Positions 42,153 through 52,642 of a DNA stretch of 64,000 nucleotides are shown here, one piece after another. How positions within the stretch are numbered: the stretch's first letter is position 1; the number at the start of each line of letters is the position of its first letter. The stretch is from Chryseobacterium indologenes (GTDB taxonomy: Bacteria; Bacteroidota; Bacteroidia; Flavobacteriales; Weeksellaceae). The notes under the pieces are model-generated. The model was given only the letters and a program-made list of their open reading frames with translations. It ran no database searches and was not told the origin of the DNA. The position numbers and the translations under genes are program-made. The stretch is from the NCBI RefSeq assembly GCF_018362995.1, contig NZ_CP074372.1, positions 3,038,001 to 3,102,000 on the forward strand. Direction: 5' to 3'.

Positions 42153-44932
42153 ATATTTATAAGGATTACATCAAAGAGATTGAAGAAAGAAAAACCCAGG
42201 GGCTTCATCCAAAGCCAATTGATGGTGCTGAATTACTAAGCGAAATCATTACACAGATTAAAGATTCAGGTAATGCTGACCGATCGGATTCTCTTAAATT
42301 TTTCATTTACAACACGCTACCCGGAACGACAAGTGCAGCGGGAGTGAAAGCAAAATTTTTAAAAGAAATTATTCTGGGTGAATCCATAGTAGAAGAAATT
42401 TCCCCGGCATTTGCCTTTGAATTATTATCTCATATGAAAGGCGGCCCTTCTATTGAGGTACTGCTGGACCTTGCTTTAGGTAACGATCCTGCTATTGCTA
42501 AAGAAGCTGCAGCTGTTCTTAAAACACAGGTTTTCCTTTATGAAGCAGATACAAACCGTCTGAAGGAAGCGTTCAACAGCGGTAACGAAATTGCAAAAGA
42601 AATCCTTGAAAGCTACGCAAAAGCTGAATTCTTCACTAAGCTTCCTGAAGTTGCTGAAGAAATTAAAGTTGTAACTTATATTGCTGGTGAAGGAGATATC
42701 TCTACAGATTTACTTTCTCCGGGTAACCAGGCCCACTCAAGATCAGACCGTGAACTTCATGGTAAATGTATGATCACTCCCGAAGCTCAGGAAGAAATTA
42801 AGGCTTTACAGGCAAAGCATCCTGATGCAAGCGTTATGCTTATCGCTGAAAAAGGAACAATGGGTGTAGGTTCATCTAGAATGTCCGGAGTAAATAACGT
42901 TGCTCTTTGGACAGGAAAACAGGCAAGCCCGTATGTACCGTTCGTAAACATTGCTCCAATTGTAGGAGGAACAAACGGAATTTCACCTATCTTCCTTACA
43001 ACTGTAGACGTTACCGGAGGTATTGGTGTTGACCTTAAAAACTGGGTAAAGAAAGTTGACGAAAACGGAAACCCAATTCGTAACGAAAATGGTGACATTG
43101 TTCTTGAAGAAGCTTATTCAGTAGCAACCGGAACTGTTTTAACGATTAATACAAAAGAAAAGAAATTATATAACGGCGATAAAGAACTTATCGACCTTAC
43201 TAAATCTTTCACTCCGCAAAAGATGGAATTCATCAAAGCGGGTGGATCTTACGCGATCGTATTTGGTAAAAAACTACAGACATTTGCAGCTCAGCTTTTA
43301 GGAATTGAAGCTCCTGCTGTTTTTGCTCCATCAAAAGAAATTTCTCATGAAGGACAAGGACTTACTGCTGTAGAAAAAATATTCAACAGAAATGCTGTTG
43401 GGACTACTCCAGGAAAAGTACTACATGCCGGTTCTGATGTTCGTGTACAGGTAAATATCGTTGGATCTCAGGATACGACAGGTCTTATGACTTCTCAGGA
43501 ATTGGAGTCTATGGCAGCAACAGTGATTTCTCCAATCGTTGATGGTGCTTACCAGTCAGGATGTCACACCGCTTCTGTTTGGGATAAAAAAGCTCAGGCT
43601 AACATTCCTAAACTAATGAAGTTCATGAACGAGTTCGGTTTGATTACAGCCCGTGACCCGAAAGGTGAATACCACGCAATGACTGACGTTATCCACAAAG
43701 TTCTTAACGACATCACTGTAGATGAGTGGGCTATCATTATTGGTGGTGACTCTCACACAAGAATGTCTAAAGGAGTGGCTTTCGGAGCTGACTCAGGAAC
43801 TGTGGCACTTGCATTAGCTACTGGTGAAGCATCTATGCCTATTCCTGAATCTGTGAAAGTAACCTTCAAAGGAAACATGAAAGAACACATGGACTTCCGT
43901 GATGTGGTTCATGCTACTCAGGCTCAGATGTTGAAGCAGTTTGGAGGAGAAAACGTATTCCAGGGCAGAATCATTGAGGTTCATATCGGAACACTTCCTG
44001 CTGACCAGGCATTTACCTTTACAGACTGGACTGCTGAAATGAAAGCAAAAGCTTCTATCAACATTTCTGAAGACAATACTTTGATTGAATCACTGGAAAT
44101 TGCAAAAGGCAGAATCCAGATCATGATTGACAAGGGTATGGATAACCATAATAAAGTTCTTCAGGGATTAATTGACAAAGCTGATAAGAGAATTGCAGAG
44201 ATCAGATCAGGAGAGAAGCATGCCTTGACTCCGGATGCAAATGCTAAATATTACGCTGAAGTAGTAGTAGATCTTGACGTAATCGTTGAACCAATGATTG
44301 CTGACCCGGATGTAAACAACGATGATGTTTCTAAGAGATATACTCACGATACCATCAGAGACCTTTCTTATTATGGAGGGGAGAAAAAAGTAGACCTTGG
44401 TTTCGTAGGATCTTGTATGGTTCACAAAGGTGACCTTAAGATTGTTTCTCAGATGCTTAGAAACATTGAAAAGCAACAAGGGAAGGTAGAATTTAGCGCT
44501 CCTCTTGTAGTAGCAGCACCTACTTATAACATCATTGATGAACTGAAGGCAGAAGGAGACTGGGAATTATTAGAGAAATATTCAGCTTTTGAATTTGATG
44601 ATAATGCTCCAAAAGGAGAAGCTCGTGTTGAATACAAAAATGTAATGTATCTTGAGCGTCCAGGATGTAACCTTTGTATGGGTAACCAGGAAAAAGCAGC
44701 TAAAGGAGATACCGTTTTAGCAACGTCTACACGTCTTTTCCAGGGAAGAGTCGTTGAAGATTCTGAACGTAAAAAAGGAGAATCCCTGCTTGCTTCAACT
44801 CCGGTTGTTGTTCTTTCTGCAATCATCGGAAGAATTCCTAACATTGATGAGTATAAAGCAGCTGTTGAAGGCATTGACCTTACAACTTTTATACCTTCTA
44901 TTAAAGAATTAACAAGTACAAGCGCTCACTAA
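42149..44932 (+). CDS. acnB: Aconitate hydratase B
   Basis: A 927-residue AcnB-type aconitase that isomerises citrate and isocitrate, and in many species also 2-methylisocitrate. The N-terminal helical HEAT-like domain (1-165) is followed by a swivel domain and the catalytic core. The 4Fe-4S ligands are Cys756 (GSCMVHKG) and Cys840/Cys843 (PGCNLCMGN). The protein is somewhat longer than E. coli AcnB, with an insertion between the first and second cysteines. It ends at a strong terminator; a second aconitase gene follows. Confidence 0.97.
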   Translation: MNIYKDYIKEIEERKTQGLHPKPIDGAELLSEIITQIKDSGNADRSDSLKFFIYNTLPGTTSAAGVKAKFLKEIILGESIVEEISPAFAFELLSHMKGGPSIEVLLDLALGNDPAIAKEAAAVLKTQVFLYEADTNRLKEAFNSGNEIAKEILESYAKAEFFTKLPEVAEEIKVVTYIAGEGDISTDLLSPGNQAHSRSDRELHGKCMITPEAQEEIKALQAKHPDASVMLIAEKGTMGVGSSRMSGVNNVALWTGKQASPYVPFVNIAPIVGGTNGISPIFLTTVDVTGGIGVDLKNWVKKVDENGNPIRNENGDIVLEEAYSVATGTVLTINTKEKKLYNGDKELIDLTKSFTPQKMEFIKAGGSYAIVFGKKLQTFAAQLLGIEAPAVFAPSKEISHEGQGLTAVEKIFNRNAVGTTPGKVLHAGSDVRVQVNIVGSQDTTGLMTSQELESMAATVISPIVDGAYQSGCHTASVWDKKAQANIPKLMKFMNEFGLITARDPKGEYHAMTDVIHKVLNDITVDEWAIIIGGDSHTRMSKGVAFGADSGTVALALATGEASMPIPESVKVTFKGNMKEHMDFRDVVHATQAQMLKQFGGENVFQGRIIEVHIGTLPADQAFTFTDWTAEMKAKASINISEDNTLIESLEIAKGRIQIMIDKGMDNHNKVLQGLIDKADKRIAEIRSGEKHALTPDANAKYYAEVVVDLDVIVEPMIADPDVNNDDVSKRYTHDTIRDLSYYGGEKKVDLGFVGSCMVHKGDLKIVSQMLRNIEKQQGKVEFSAPLVVAAPTYNIIDELKAEGDWELLEKYSAFEFDDNAPKGEARVEYKNVMYLERPGCNLCMGNQEKAAKGDTVLATSTRLFQGRVVEDSERKKGESLLASTPVVVLSAIIGRIPNIDEYKAAVEGIDLTTFIPSIKELTSTSAH

Positions 44933-44972
44933 GAGATTTATAGATACGTCGAAAGACTATTGAAAATTATAC

Positions 44973-45019
44973 AATTGGAAGATTTTAGCCCTTTAGGATT
45001 TAAAATCTTCCAATTTTTT
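44973..45019 (+). terminator. acnB terminator
   Basis: Perfect arms AATTGGAAGATTTTA and TAAAATCTTCCAATT with a 13-base loop, then TTTTTTG. The remaining 230 bases to acnA are AT-rich and hold only its likely promoter; nothing else was seen. Confidence 0.9.
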
Positions 45020-45250
45020 GTTTAGAATGTTTCTATTTTAAGATAAATACATTTTTTTTCTGACAAAATCTTGAAAACAGAATCTATTTTTTCTTAAATT
45101 GAAAGTTATAAAATCTCTTAAAATCACACCCAAAATCGTCCTGCTGATGGATTATAGGAACGTTTTTTGATGTATAGAGAATTGATTTTTCTTTTTCAAA
45201 CATGAGAAAAAGAAGCATTAAACGGAAAAAGAACAAAATTAAAATACGAT

Positions 45251-47518
45251 ATGACTTTTGATATTGATATGATCAAAAAAGTGTACGAGCGTTACCCTGA
45301 AAGAATTGCTGCGGCAAGACAAATCGTGGGAAAACCTCTTACCCTTTCAGAAAAAATCCTTTACACCCACCTTTGGGAAGGAAATGCGACACAGGCTTAT
45401 GAAAGAGGAAATTCTTATGTAGACTTCGCACCAGACCGAGTAGCAATGCAGGATGCCACTGCACAGATGGCACTTTTACAGTTCATGCAGGCAGGAAAAA
45501 CCAAAGTTGCTGTTCCTTCCACTGCTCACGCGGATCACCTGATCCAGGCGAAGGTAGGCGCTGATAAAGATTTACAGGAAGGTATCAACAAAAACTCCGA
45601 AGTATTCAACTTCCTGAGCTCTGTATGTGATAAATACGGAATCGGATTCTGGAAGCCGGGAGCGGGTATCATCCACCAGGTAGTATTAGAAAATTATGCC
45701 TTCCCTGGAGGAATGATGATTGGTACTGACTCTCACACCGTAAATGCAGGAGGGCTTGGAATGGTGGCTATCGGTGTAGGTGGTGCTGATGCAGTAGATG
45801 TAATGGCAGGAATGGCCTGGGAGCTTAAAATGCCAAAACTTATCGGAGTAAAATTAACCGGTAAAATGAGCGGATGGACTTCTGCAAAAGACGTTATCTT
45901 AAAAGTAGCCGGAATCCTTACCGTAAAAGGAGGAACAGGATGCATCGTAGAATATTTCGGTGAAGGAGCAGAATCTCTTTCAGCTACAGGTAAAGGAACT
46001 ATCTGTAACATGGGTGCAGAAATCGGAGCAACAACTTCTACTTTCGGATATGACGATTCTATGAGAAGATATCTTGCTGCTACCGGAAGACAGGATGTGG
46101 TAGATGCTGCCGATAAAATTGCTGAGCATTTAACAGGTGATGCAGAAGTATATGCAAACCCTGAACAATATTTTGACCAATTAATAGAAATCAACCTTTC
46201 TGAACTGGCTCCACACTTAAACGGACCTTTCACTCCGGATTTGGCGACTCCTGTTTCTGAATTCAGAGCTAAAGCTGAGGCTAACGGATGGCCTCTAGAA
46301 GTGGAATGGGCACTTATCGGATCTTGTACCAACTCTTCTTATGAAGATTTATCAAGAGCTGCTTCTATTGTAGAGGATGCTGTTTCAAAAGGAGTAAAAC
46401 CTAAAGCTATCCTGGGGATCAACCCAGGTTCTGAGCAGGTGAAATTCACAGCAGAAAGAGACGGATTCTTAGATTCTTTCAGAAAATTTGAAAACGCAAG
46501 AATCTTTACCAATGCCTGTGGACCTTGTATCGGGCAATGGGACAGAGAAGGTGCTGAAAAAGGAGAGAAAAACTCAATTATTCACTCTTTCAACAGAAAC
46601 TTTGCAAAAAGAGCGGATGGTAACCCAAATACCCATGCATTTGTAGCTTCTCCTGAAATGGTAGCAGCTGTTGCAATCTCAGGTAGATTAGACTTTAACC
46701 CAATTACAGATACATTAACTAACGAATCAGGTGAGCAGGTGAAACTTGACGAGCCTAAAGGTTTCGAGCTTCCTTCAAAAGGATTTGCTGTAGATGACAA
46801 CGGATATCAGGCTCCATCAGAAGATGGTTCCAGCGTTGTTGTTAACGTAAATCCTACTTCAGACAGACTTCAGCTACTGGAAGAATTCCCGGCTTGGGAT
46901 GGTAAAAATATTGTGGGAGCCAGAGTATTGATCAAAGCTTTCGGAAAATGTACCACTGACCATATTTCTATGGCTGGCCCATGGCTGAAATACAGAGGAC
47001 ACCTGGATAATATTTCAAACAACATGTTGATCGGAGCAGTGAATGCTTACAACATGGAAACCAATAAAGTTAAAAATGAATTAACCGGTGAATACGGTGA
47101 AGTTCCGGCTGTACAGAGAGCTTACAAAGCAGCAGGCATTCCAACGATTGTTGTAGGAGACCAGAACTATGGTGAAGGCTCATCAAGAGAGCACGCAGCC
47201 ATGGAGCCAAGACACCTTGGGGTGAAAGCTGTATTGGTAAAATCATTCGCGAGAATCCACGAAACCAACCTTAAGAAACAAGGGATGCTTGGAATCACTT
47301 TCGCTAATGAAGCAGATTACGACAAGATCCTGGAAGATGATGTTGTTAATTTCTTAGATCTTGACCAGTTCGCTCCGGGAAAACAACTGACTTTAGAATT
47401 CATTCATACCGATGGAACTAAAGACATCATCATGGCTAACCATACTTACAACGATCAGCAGATTGACTGGTTTAAGGCTGGTTCTGCCCTGAATCTGATC
47501 AAACAACAGGAAAAATAA
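45251..47518 (+). CDS. acnA: Aconitate hydratase, mitochondrial/AcnA type
   Basis: A 755-residue aconitase of the eukaryotic-mitochondrial type. Cluster cysteines are Cys359 (IGSCTNSS) and Cys423/Cys426 (CGPCIGQW), and the C-terminal swivel domain carries [13 protein letters not shown]. It has the same reaction as AcnB but unrelated domain order, and the two usually differ in stability and expression. Having both in tandem is common in flavobacteria. It has its own promoter and terminator. Confidence 0.96.
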   Translation: MTFDIDMIKKVYERYPERIAAARQIVGKPLTLSEKILYTHLWEGNATQAYERGNSYVDFAPDRVAMQDATAQMALLQFMQAGKTKVAVPSTAHADHLIQAKVGADKDLQEGINKNSEVFNFLSSVCDKYGIGFWKPGAGIIHQVVLENYAFPGGMMIGTDSHTVNAGGLGMVAIGVGGADAVDVMAGMAWELKMPKLIGVKLTGKMSGWTSAKDVILKVAGILTVKGGTGCIVEYFGEGAESLSATGKGTICNMGAEIGATTSTFGYDDSMRRYLAATGRQDVVDAADKIAEHLTGDAEVYANPEQYFDQLIEINLSELAPHLNGPFTPDLATPVSEFRAKAEANGWPLEVEWALIGSCTNSSYEDLSRAASIVEDAVSKGVKPKAILGINPGSEQVKFTAERDGFLDSFRKFENARIFTNACGPCIGQWDREGAEKGEKNSIIHSFNRNFAKRADGNPNTHAFVASPEMVAAVAISGRLDFNPITDTLTNESGEQVKLDEPKGFELPSKGFAVDDNGYQAPSEDGSSVVVNVNPTSDRLQLLEEFPAWDGKNIVGARVLIKAFGKCTTDHISMAGPWLKYRGHLDNISNNMLIGAVNAYNMETNKVKNELTGEYGEVPAVQRAYKAAGIPTIVVGDQNYGEGSSREHAAMEPRHLGVKAVLVKSFARIHETNLKKQGMLGITFANEADYDKILEDDVVNFLDLDQFAPGKQLTLEFIHTDGTKDIIMANHTYNDQQIDWFKAGSALNLIKQQEK

Positions 47519-47544
47519 AATTAATTGTTAGATTAATTAATATA

Positions 47545-47570
47545 AAGGCGGCTTCAATTGAAGTCGTCTT
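47545..47570. terminator. acnA terminator
   Basis: AAGGCGGCTTCAA pairs with TTGAAGTCGTCTT (one wobble), followed by TTTTTATTT; convergent with the response regulator gene. Confidence 0.85.
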
Positions 47571-47658
47571 TTTATTTACCAAAAAATCCTGCTTTAAACA
47601 ATTGGAGCAGTCAGCTTTTAAAATCATAAAATACATAGCTTCAGACAAATCTACAATC

Positions 47659-48336
47659 TTACTTTAATCTATCCAGAAGACCTGCTCTATAACTTTCTCC
47701 AATGGGAATTTCAAACTCGGGAAGAATAACTTTTTTTGCCCCGATGCTTTTGATTTTATCAAGATTGACAATAAAGGATTTGTGAATTCTTACAAATTTT
47801 TCAGAAAGCTGATTTTCCATAGATTTAAGAGTGTCCAGGACGATATATTCATTATTTTCTGTTCGGATATTGACATAGTCTTTGATGCTTTCAACGTAAA
47901 GAATTTCATGAAAACCGATACGATGCCTTTGCCCCGAAGATTTCACAAAGAAATGTGTATTTTCTTCCTGTGGAAAAGAGAAACGTTCCTGAGCTTTTAA
48001 TACGCTTTTCTGAAACCTGTCGAAGGAAATAGGCTTCAGAAGGTAATCTACCACATTATGTTCATAGCCTTCCAGTGCATATTCCGAATAAGCGGTTGTT
48101 AAAATATATTTTTGATTGGTTCCCACGATCTTCATAAAATTGATTCCCGTAAGTTCCGGCATCTGAATATCCAGAAAGATGAGGTCAGAATCATTTTTCT
48201 GCAGATATTCTAAAGCCAGAATTGGGTTTTCTGTAGAGAAAACCAGTTCAAGAAAAGGAACTTTCTCCACATAATGCTCCAGAAGAGACATTGCTAATGG
48301 CTCGTCATCAACGATAATACATTTTATCTTATTCAT
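47659..48336 (-). CDS. LytTR-family response regulator
   Basis: A 225-residue regulator: receiver domain with Asp56 in LIFLDIQMPELTG and a C-terminal LytTR DNA-binding domain (HRIGFHEILYVESIKDYVNI, IHKSFIVNLDKIKSIGAKKV). LytTR proteins often control surface, biofilm or nutrient genes. Its gene overlaps the kinase gene by eight bases. The divergent neighbour is an outer-membrane receptor, a possible target. Confidence 0.94.
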   Translation of the reverse strand: MNKIKCIIVDDEPLAMSLLEHYVEKVPFLELVFSTENPILALEYLQKNDSDLIFLDIQMPELTGINFMKIVGTNQKYILTTAYSEYALEGYEHNVVDYLLKPISFDRFQKSVLKAQERFSFPQEENTHFFVKSSGQRHRIGFHEILYVESIKDYVNIRTENNEYIVLDTLKSMENQLSEKFVRIHKSFIVNLDKIKSIGAKKVILPEFEIPIGESYRAGLLDRLK

Positions 48337-49348
48337 CTCTTAAATCAATTTTTAAATCTACAATAAATTCCGTTTCCGAATCTTTGATTTCCAGCTGATG
48401 TTTAGGATATAAAATTTCCAATCTTTTCTTCACATTCTGAATTCCTATTCCGGAAACAGTATCTTTCATTTTCTGTGTCTTAAAATTTAAAAGATAAAAA
48501 TGCAGCACCTTGTCATGATCTGAAATTTTCATCTCAAACCCTTTATTACGGAAATCACCGTGTTTAAAAGCATTCTCAACAAATGGAACCAACAGCATCG
48601 GTGAAATCTTCAGATGAGGATGCTGAATATTTTTTTCTATAATCAATAACTCAGGATTCCTGATTCTAAGTTTCTCCAAAGCAATAAGACTGTCAATATA
48701 TCCGATTTCTTTATCCAGAGAAATAGTGTCTCTTTCTAGGTCTTTTGTGCTATACCTCAGCAATTGCCCAAGTTCTTCAATAGCAGGCAATGCTTTATCT
48801 GATTTTTGATATACGAGGGAGTAGATATTATTTAATGAGTTAAAAATAAAATGCGGATTAATCTGAGTTTTCAGTGCCTGAAGTTCTGCCTGTTTCTTTT
48901 CGATCAGAAGCTGCTTTTTATCATTTTCCGCAACTCCATATTTTTCCAGAATCCAAAGAATACCCGCTATAAAAGTAGTCAGAGAACTGTTGTATATATT
49001 ATCGAAGAAATAGTAGAGAAGCCCGGTTCCTTCATCATAATTCCGGAAGCCGAGAGTAGAAGGCAGAATCATTTCTTCCAAAGCATATCTCATGCTGGCA
49101 AAACATAACAATGTCAGGATAAAAACAAAGACCGCCGAATACAGTTTCTCAAGTTTAAAAATCTTTGGAAATATAAACAGATAGGAAATATAGAATGTGG
49201 TAATTTTTACAATAAAATAGGTAATTCTCAGAATATGCAATTCAGGACGATTGGTCTCTGGGACAAAAAAATTAGGTGTAATGACGGTTCCAAAAAAATT
49301 GAACCCCCAGTAAATAATTTGAAGCCAGATAATTTGCTTTTTATTCAT
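48329..49348 (-). CDS. Membrane sensor kinase, LytS/YehU-like
   Basis: A 339-residue kinase (start ATG at 49348; an ATG at 49381 would add 11 residues). Four hydrophobic helices fill the first 140 residues. The His_kinase domain begins QINPHFIFNSLNN with phosphoacceptor His166 and an HATPase part with MLLVPFVENAFKHG. It pairs with the LytTR regulator by gene overlap. The family senses small molecules or envelope state, details unknown. Confidence 0.92.
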   Translation of the reverse strand: MNKKQIIWLQIIYWGFNFFGTVITPNFFVPETNRPELHILRITYFIVKITTFYISYLFIFPKIFKLEKLYSAVFVFILTLLCFASMRYALEEMILPSTLGFRNYDEGTGLLYYFFDNIYNSSLTTFIAGILWILEKYGVAENDKKQLLIEKKQAELQALKTQINPHFIFNSLNNIYSLVYQKSDKALPAIEELGQLLRYSTKDLERDTISLDKEIGYIDSLIALEKLRIRNPELLIIEKNIQHPHLKISPMLLVPFVENAFKHGDFRNKGFEMKISDHDKVLHFYLLNFKTQKMKDTVSGIGIQNVKKRLEILYPKHQLEIKDSETEFIVDLKIDLRDE

Positions 49349-49484
49349 ATTCAAATATAAATCTCTGCACGGATAATTCATCAACCCTTTTCGATAAAAA
49401 CCTGTTTTTTTCCGACGAAACTATTTTGACATCCATAATCATCGCCTTCATCTAAATGCTATTTCCTTTCAAAGGGCCTTATTA

Positions 49485-49492
49485 TACTTTTG
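49485..49492 (+). promoter_or_regulatory. Predicted promoter -7 box for receptor at 49540
   Basis: TACTTTTG fits TAnnTTTG, 48 bases before the receptor start, in the divergent region shared with the sensor kinase. Confidence 0.5.
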
Positions 49493-49539
49493 TCAGAGAA
49501 ATTTAACACAATTATCATTTAACCTGTTATTTACATCTT

Positions 49540-51663
49540 ATGAAAAAACAGTTTTTATTTATAACTACCCTTGTATGTTCTTTGGTAACCGCACAGACAA
49601 AAGATACTGCTAATGTCAACAAAATTGAAGCAGTAACGGTAAATGGTAAAAAAGTTCTGGTAGAGCGAAAAGTGGATCGTCTTGTTTATAATGTTCAGAA
49701 TTCTATGCTTTCACAGGGAAGCTCCGGAGCTGAGGTTTTGGCAGGAACACCTTTATTACAGATAGATGAAAACAAAGGTCTGCTTTCTATTGCAGGAAAA
49801 AATGGAGTTTCCGTGATGGTGAATGACCGCATGCTCAATCTTTCCGGATCTGAACTGATTAATTATCTGAGAAATCTTCGTTCTGAAAACATCCTTAAAA
49901 TTGAAGTGATAACCACGCCGCCTGCCAAATATGAGGCTCAGGGAAACAGCGGGATTATCAATATTGTTCTTAAAAAGAATCAGAATCTCGGGTGGAACGG
50001 TTATCTGACTACAAATTATACTCAAAAAACATACGCTGCATTCGGCACAGTAGCAGGAATAAACTATCAGAATGAAAAGATGAAAGCTTCGGTAAAAATC
50101 CAGGGATATGACGGAGCCAAAAGATCAGTAGAAAACTATAAAATAATAGGCGAAAAATCCTCTATCAGCAGAGATGAAAGGAGAGATATGAATGATGGAT
50201 TAGGTCTGAATGCCAATTTTGATTATTCCCTCACTAAAAATTCCAATATCGGATTGGTATATGATATTTCGAAAGGACATTCTGATATGGATATCAATTC
50301 AAAACAGAACTACTTCACCGGAAGCAATCCCACATTGCAGACAATTACGGATTCAAAACATCGCTCTTCTTTTACTTCACAAATGCTGAATTTATATTTT
50401 GATCAGAAATTCGGGGAACATAAGCTAAGTCTGGGTGCCAATTACTATGGGAATCTTCCCAATACTGAAGTTAACTTTACCACAAAAAACATTGCCAGCA
50501 ATTCAACACAGGTTGTCAAGAATCTTTCGTCAGTAGATTATAAAATCTATTCCGGACAGGCAGATTTAACTTTAAACTTCAAAAAAATTCAGTTAGAAAC
50601 CGGTGCGAAATTCAGTCAGTTTTCTAATAATTCAGAGATTGGATATTTTGATGTTATCAATGGAAATTACATTATAGATCCTGCAAAAAGCAATCTTTTT
50701 GATTATAATGAAAAGAATTATGCGGCGTATATCAGCGCCAGTAAAGATCTGGGTGAAAAATGGTCTGTGAAGGCAGGTCTCCGTTATGAATATTCGCAAA
50801 CCAACGGTTTCTCTCCCACTACACAATCAAAATCTGAGAATAATTACGGAAAATTTTTCCCGACAGCTTATGTATCTTATAAAGCCAATCACGATAATCA
50901 GTTCAGCATTAATTATTCCCGAAGAATAAACCGTCCCTATTTCCGGGCTTTAGACCCGTTCCGATGGTATTCTAATCCAAACACTTACTATTCAGGAAAT
51001 CCAAGCCTGCAGCCTTCTTTCAATCACAATATTGAATTCAATTATATTTTTAAAAATAAATTTTCTGCCAATCTTTATTACCAGAGAACAACGAATAATT
51101 TTGATCAGATCTCCTTCCTGAACGGAATTGATCTCACCAGCACTTTTGAAAATTACTACAATCAGAATATTTACGGAATCAATTTGAATTATACCGATAC
51201 GTTCTTCAAAATCTGGGAAAGTAATATTTCCACTTCGTTCAGTTATAATGAGACTCAAATTACGAGGTTCAACCTGGTTCCTAAAAACGGACAGTCATTT
51301 TATTATTCTCTCAACAATACATTCCAGCTGAATAAGGCTAAAACATTTATGCTGTTTATCAACTACTGGAATAATCTGCCTTCCCGGGACGGATACCTTT
51401 CTGTGAAGAACAGAGCAAGTCTTGATGCCGGAGTAAAGATGAGCTTTGCGGAAAAAGCGCTTCAGGTTAATCTTTCGGTGAGTGATATTTTCAAGCAGTC
51501 CGGATTTAAGGCTGATATGTATTTTACTGATAATACACAGTCGTTCAACAACTATTGGGATGCCAGAAGAATGACACTCAGCATCACATACAATTTTGGA
51601 AATCAGAAAGTAAAATCAAACAACAGAGCGGTGAATTTTGAAGAGAAAAACCGTGCTCAATAA
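49540..51663 (+). CDS. TonB-dependent outer-membrane beta-barrel protein
   Basis: A 707-residue protein: signal peptide (to about LVTAQ, residue 19), a plug-like region (VNKIEAVTVNGKKV, NGVSVMVNDRMLNLSG, NILKIEVITTPPAKYEAQGN) and a barrel rich in aromatic strands. It belongs to the OMP_b-brl_3 group, which resembles TonB receptors but often lacks a normal plug motif order. Substrate unknown. It is divergent from the LytS/LytTR system and followed after 28 bases by the DUF5694 gene, so the two are probably co-transcribed. Confidence 0.9.
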   Translation: MKKQFLFITTLVCSLVTAQTKDTANVNKIEAVTVNGKKVLVERKVDRLVYNVQNSMLSQGSSGAEVLAGTPLLQIDENKGLLSIAGKNGVSVMVNDRMLNLSGSELINYLRNLRSENILKIEVITTPPAKYEAQGNSGIINIVLKKNQNLGWNGYLTTNYTQKTYAAFGTVAGINYQNEKMKASVKIQGYDGAKRSVENYKIIGEKSSISRDERRDMNDGLGLNANFDYSLTKNSNIGLVYDISKGHSDMDINSKQNYFTGSNPTLQTITDSKHRSSFTSQMLNLYFDQKFGEHKLSLGANYYGNLPNTEVNFTTKNIASNSTQVVKNLSSVDYKIYSGQADLTLNFKKIQLETGAKFSQFSNNSEIGYFDVINGNYIIDPAKSNLFDYNEKNYAAYISASKDLGEKWSVKAGLRYEYSQTNGFSPTTQSKSENNYGKFFPTAYVSYKANHDNQFSINYSRRINRPYFRALDPFRWYSNPNTYYSGNPSLQPSFNHNIEFNYIFKNKFSANLYYQRTTNNFDQISFLNGIDLTSTFENYYNQNIYGINLNYTDTFFKIWESNISTSFSYNETQITRFNLVPKNGQSFYYSLNNTFQLNKAKTFMLFINYWNNLPSRDGYLSVKNRASLDAGVKMSFAEKALQVNLSVSDIFKQSGFKADMYFTDNTQSFNNYWDARRMTLSITYNFGNQKVKSNNRAVNFEEKNRAQ

Positions 51664-51691
51664 TTTAATACAAACAAAAAATAATAATCCT

Positions 51692-52531
51692 ATGAAAACC
51701 ATTATTTATATTTTCCTATTATGCCTGTCTACATCTGTTTTTGCTCAGACAAAACCTTCAGATTATTTTAAAAATCCAAAGACTAAAGTGCTGGTGGTGG
51801 GTTCTTTCCATTTTGATTATCCTAATCTTGATGCTAATAAAATCAATAAGGAAGATCAGATAGATGTTCTTTCACCCAAAACCGCAAAGGAAGTCACTGA
51901 GCTCGTAGAATATATCAAAAAATTTAAGCCTACGAAGATTGCTATTGAAGCCTGGCCAAACTGGAATGCCAATCAAAAGCTTAAAGAATACAGCGAGGGC
52001 AAACTCCGGGACAAAAGAGACGAACGGTATCAGCTTGCTATGAGAATCGCCAATGAACTTAAAATCAATGAACTTTTCAGCATTGATGCGGAATCTATTT
52101 GGGATGATCTTCAGAAGCAGTTTGGAAAAACCGATTCTACATTTTTTAATAACCTCAGCAAAGATTATGATTTTAGTAGTGATGATGTGATTTCCCAGCA
52201 GTTTAACCGTTTCTTCAAGAGTTCTGAACCTAAGAATTTCAAATCGCTCTTAGACACTTTTATTTATATGAATTCAAAAGAAAGTCATCAATACGGATAT
52301 GGTGCTTATTTAAGCGGAGATTTTAAACTAAGAGAACATGATGGTGCCGATATGCTTGCCCTTTACTGGTACAGCAGAAACCTGAGAATGTTCCGCAATA
52401 TTCAAAACATACCGCACAACAGCGAAGACAGAATTCTTGTGATTGCAGGAAATGGCCATGCGGCAGTATTAAGACAGCTTTTCACATCTTCAGCAGAATA
52501 TGAATTTATCGAATTTTCTTCATTGAAATAA
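51692..52531 (+). CDS. DUF5694 secreted protein
   Basis: A 279-residue protein with start ATG at 51692 and a signal peptide (cleavage after VFAQ, about residue 17). The mature part matches the DUF5694 family: VLVVGSFHFDYPNLDANK, a middle helical part and the ending GNGHAAVLRQLF. Function of the family is unknown; the conserved His and Asp residues suggest an enzyme such as a hydrolase, but that is a guess. It lies 28 bases after the barrel gene on the same strand. Confidence 0.85.
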   Translation: MKTIIYIFLLCLSTSVFAQTKPSDYFKNPKTKVLVVGSFHFDYPNLDANKINKEDQIDVLSPKTAKEVTELVEYIKKFKPTKIAIEAWPNWNANQKLKEYSEGKLRDKRDERYQLAMRIANELKINELFSIDAESIWDDLQKQFGKTDSTFFNNLSKDYDFSSDDVISQQFNRFFKSSEPKNFKSLLDTFIYMNSKESHQYGYGAYLSGDFKLREHDGADMLALYWYSRNLRMFRNIQNIPHNSEDRILVIAGNGHAAVLRQLFTSSAEYEFIEFSSLK

Positions 52532-52589
52532 ATAAAATTACAACAACGGCGACAACAAAAAACTCATTTTTTATTGAGTAACAGGATAT

Positions 52590-52619
52590 AAAAAAACAGA
52601 GAATAAATCTCTGTTTTTT
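52590..52619. terminator. Bidirectional terminator
   Basis: AAAAAACAGAGA and TCTCTGTTTTTT with a five-base loop between convergent genes. Confidence 0.9.
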
Positions 52620-52642
52620 ACTAAATTTCCAAGCTTTATTGA

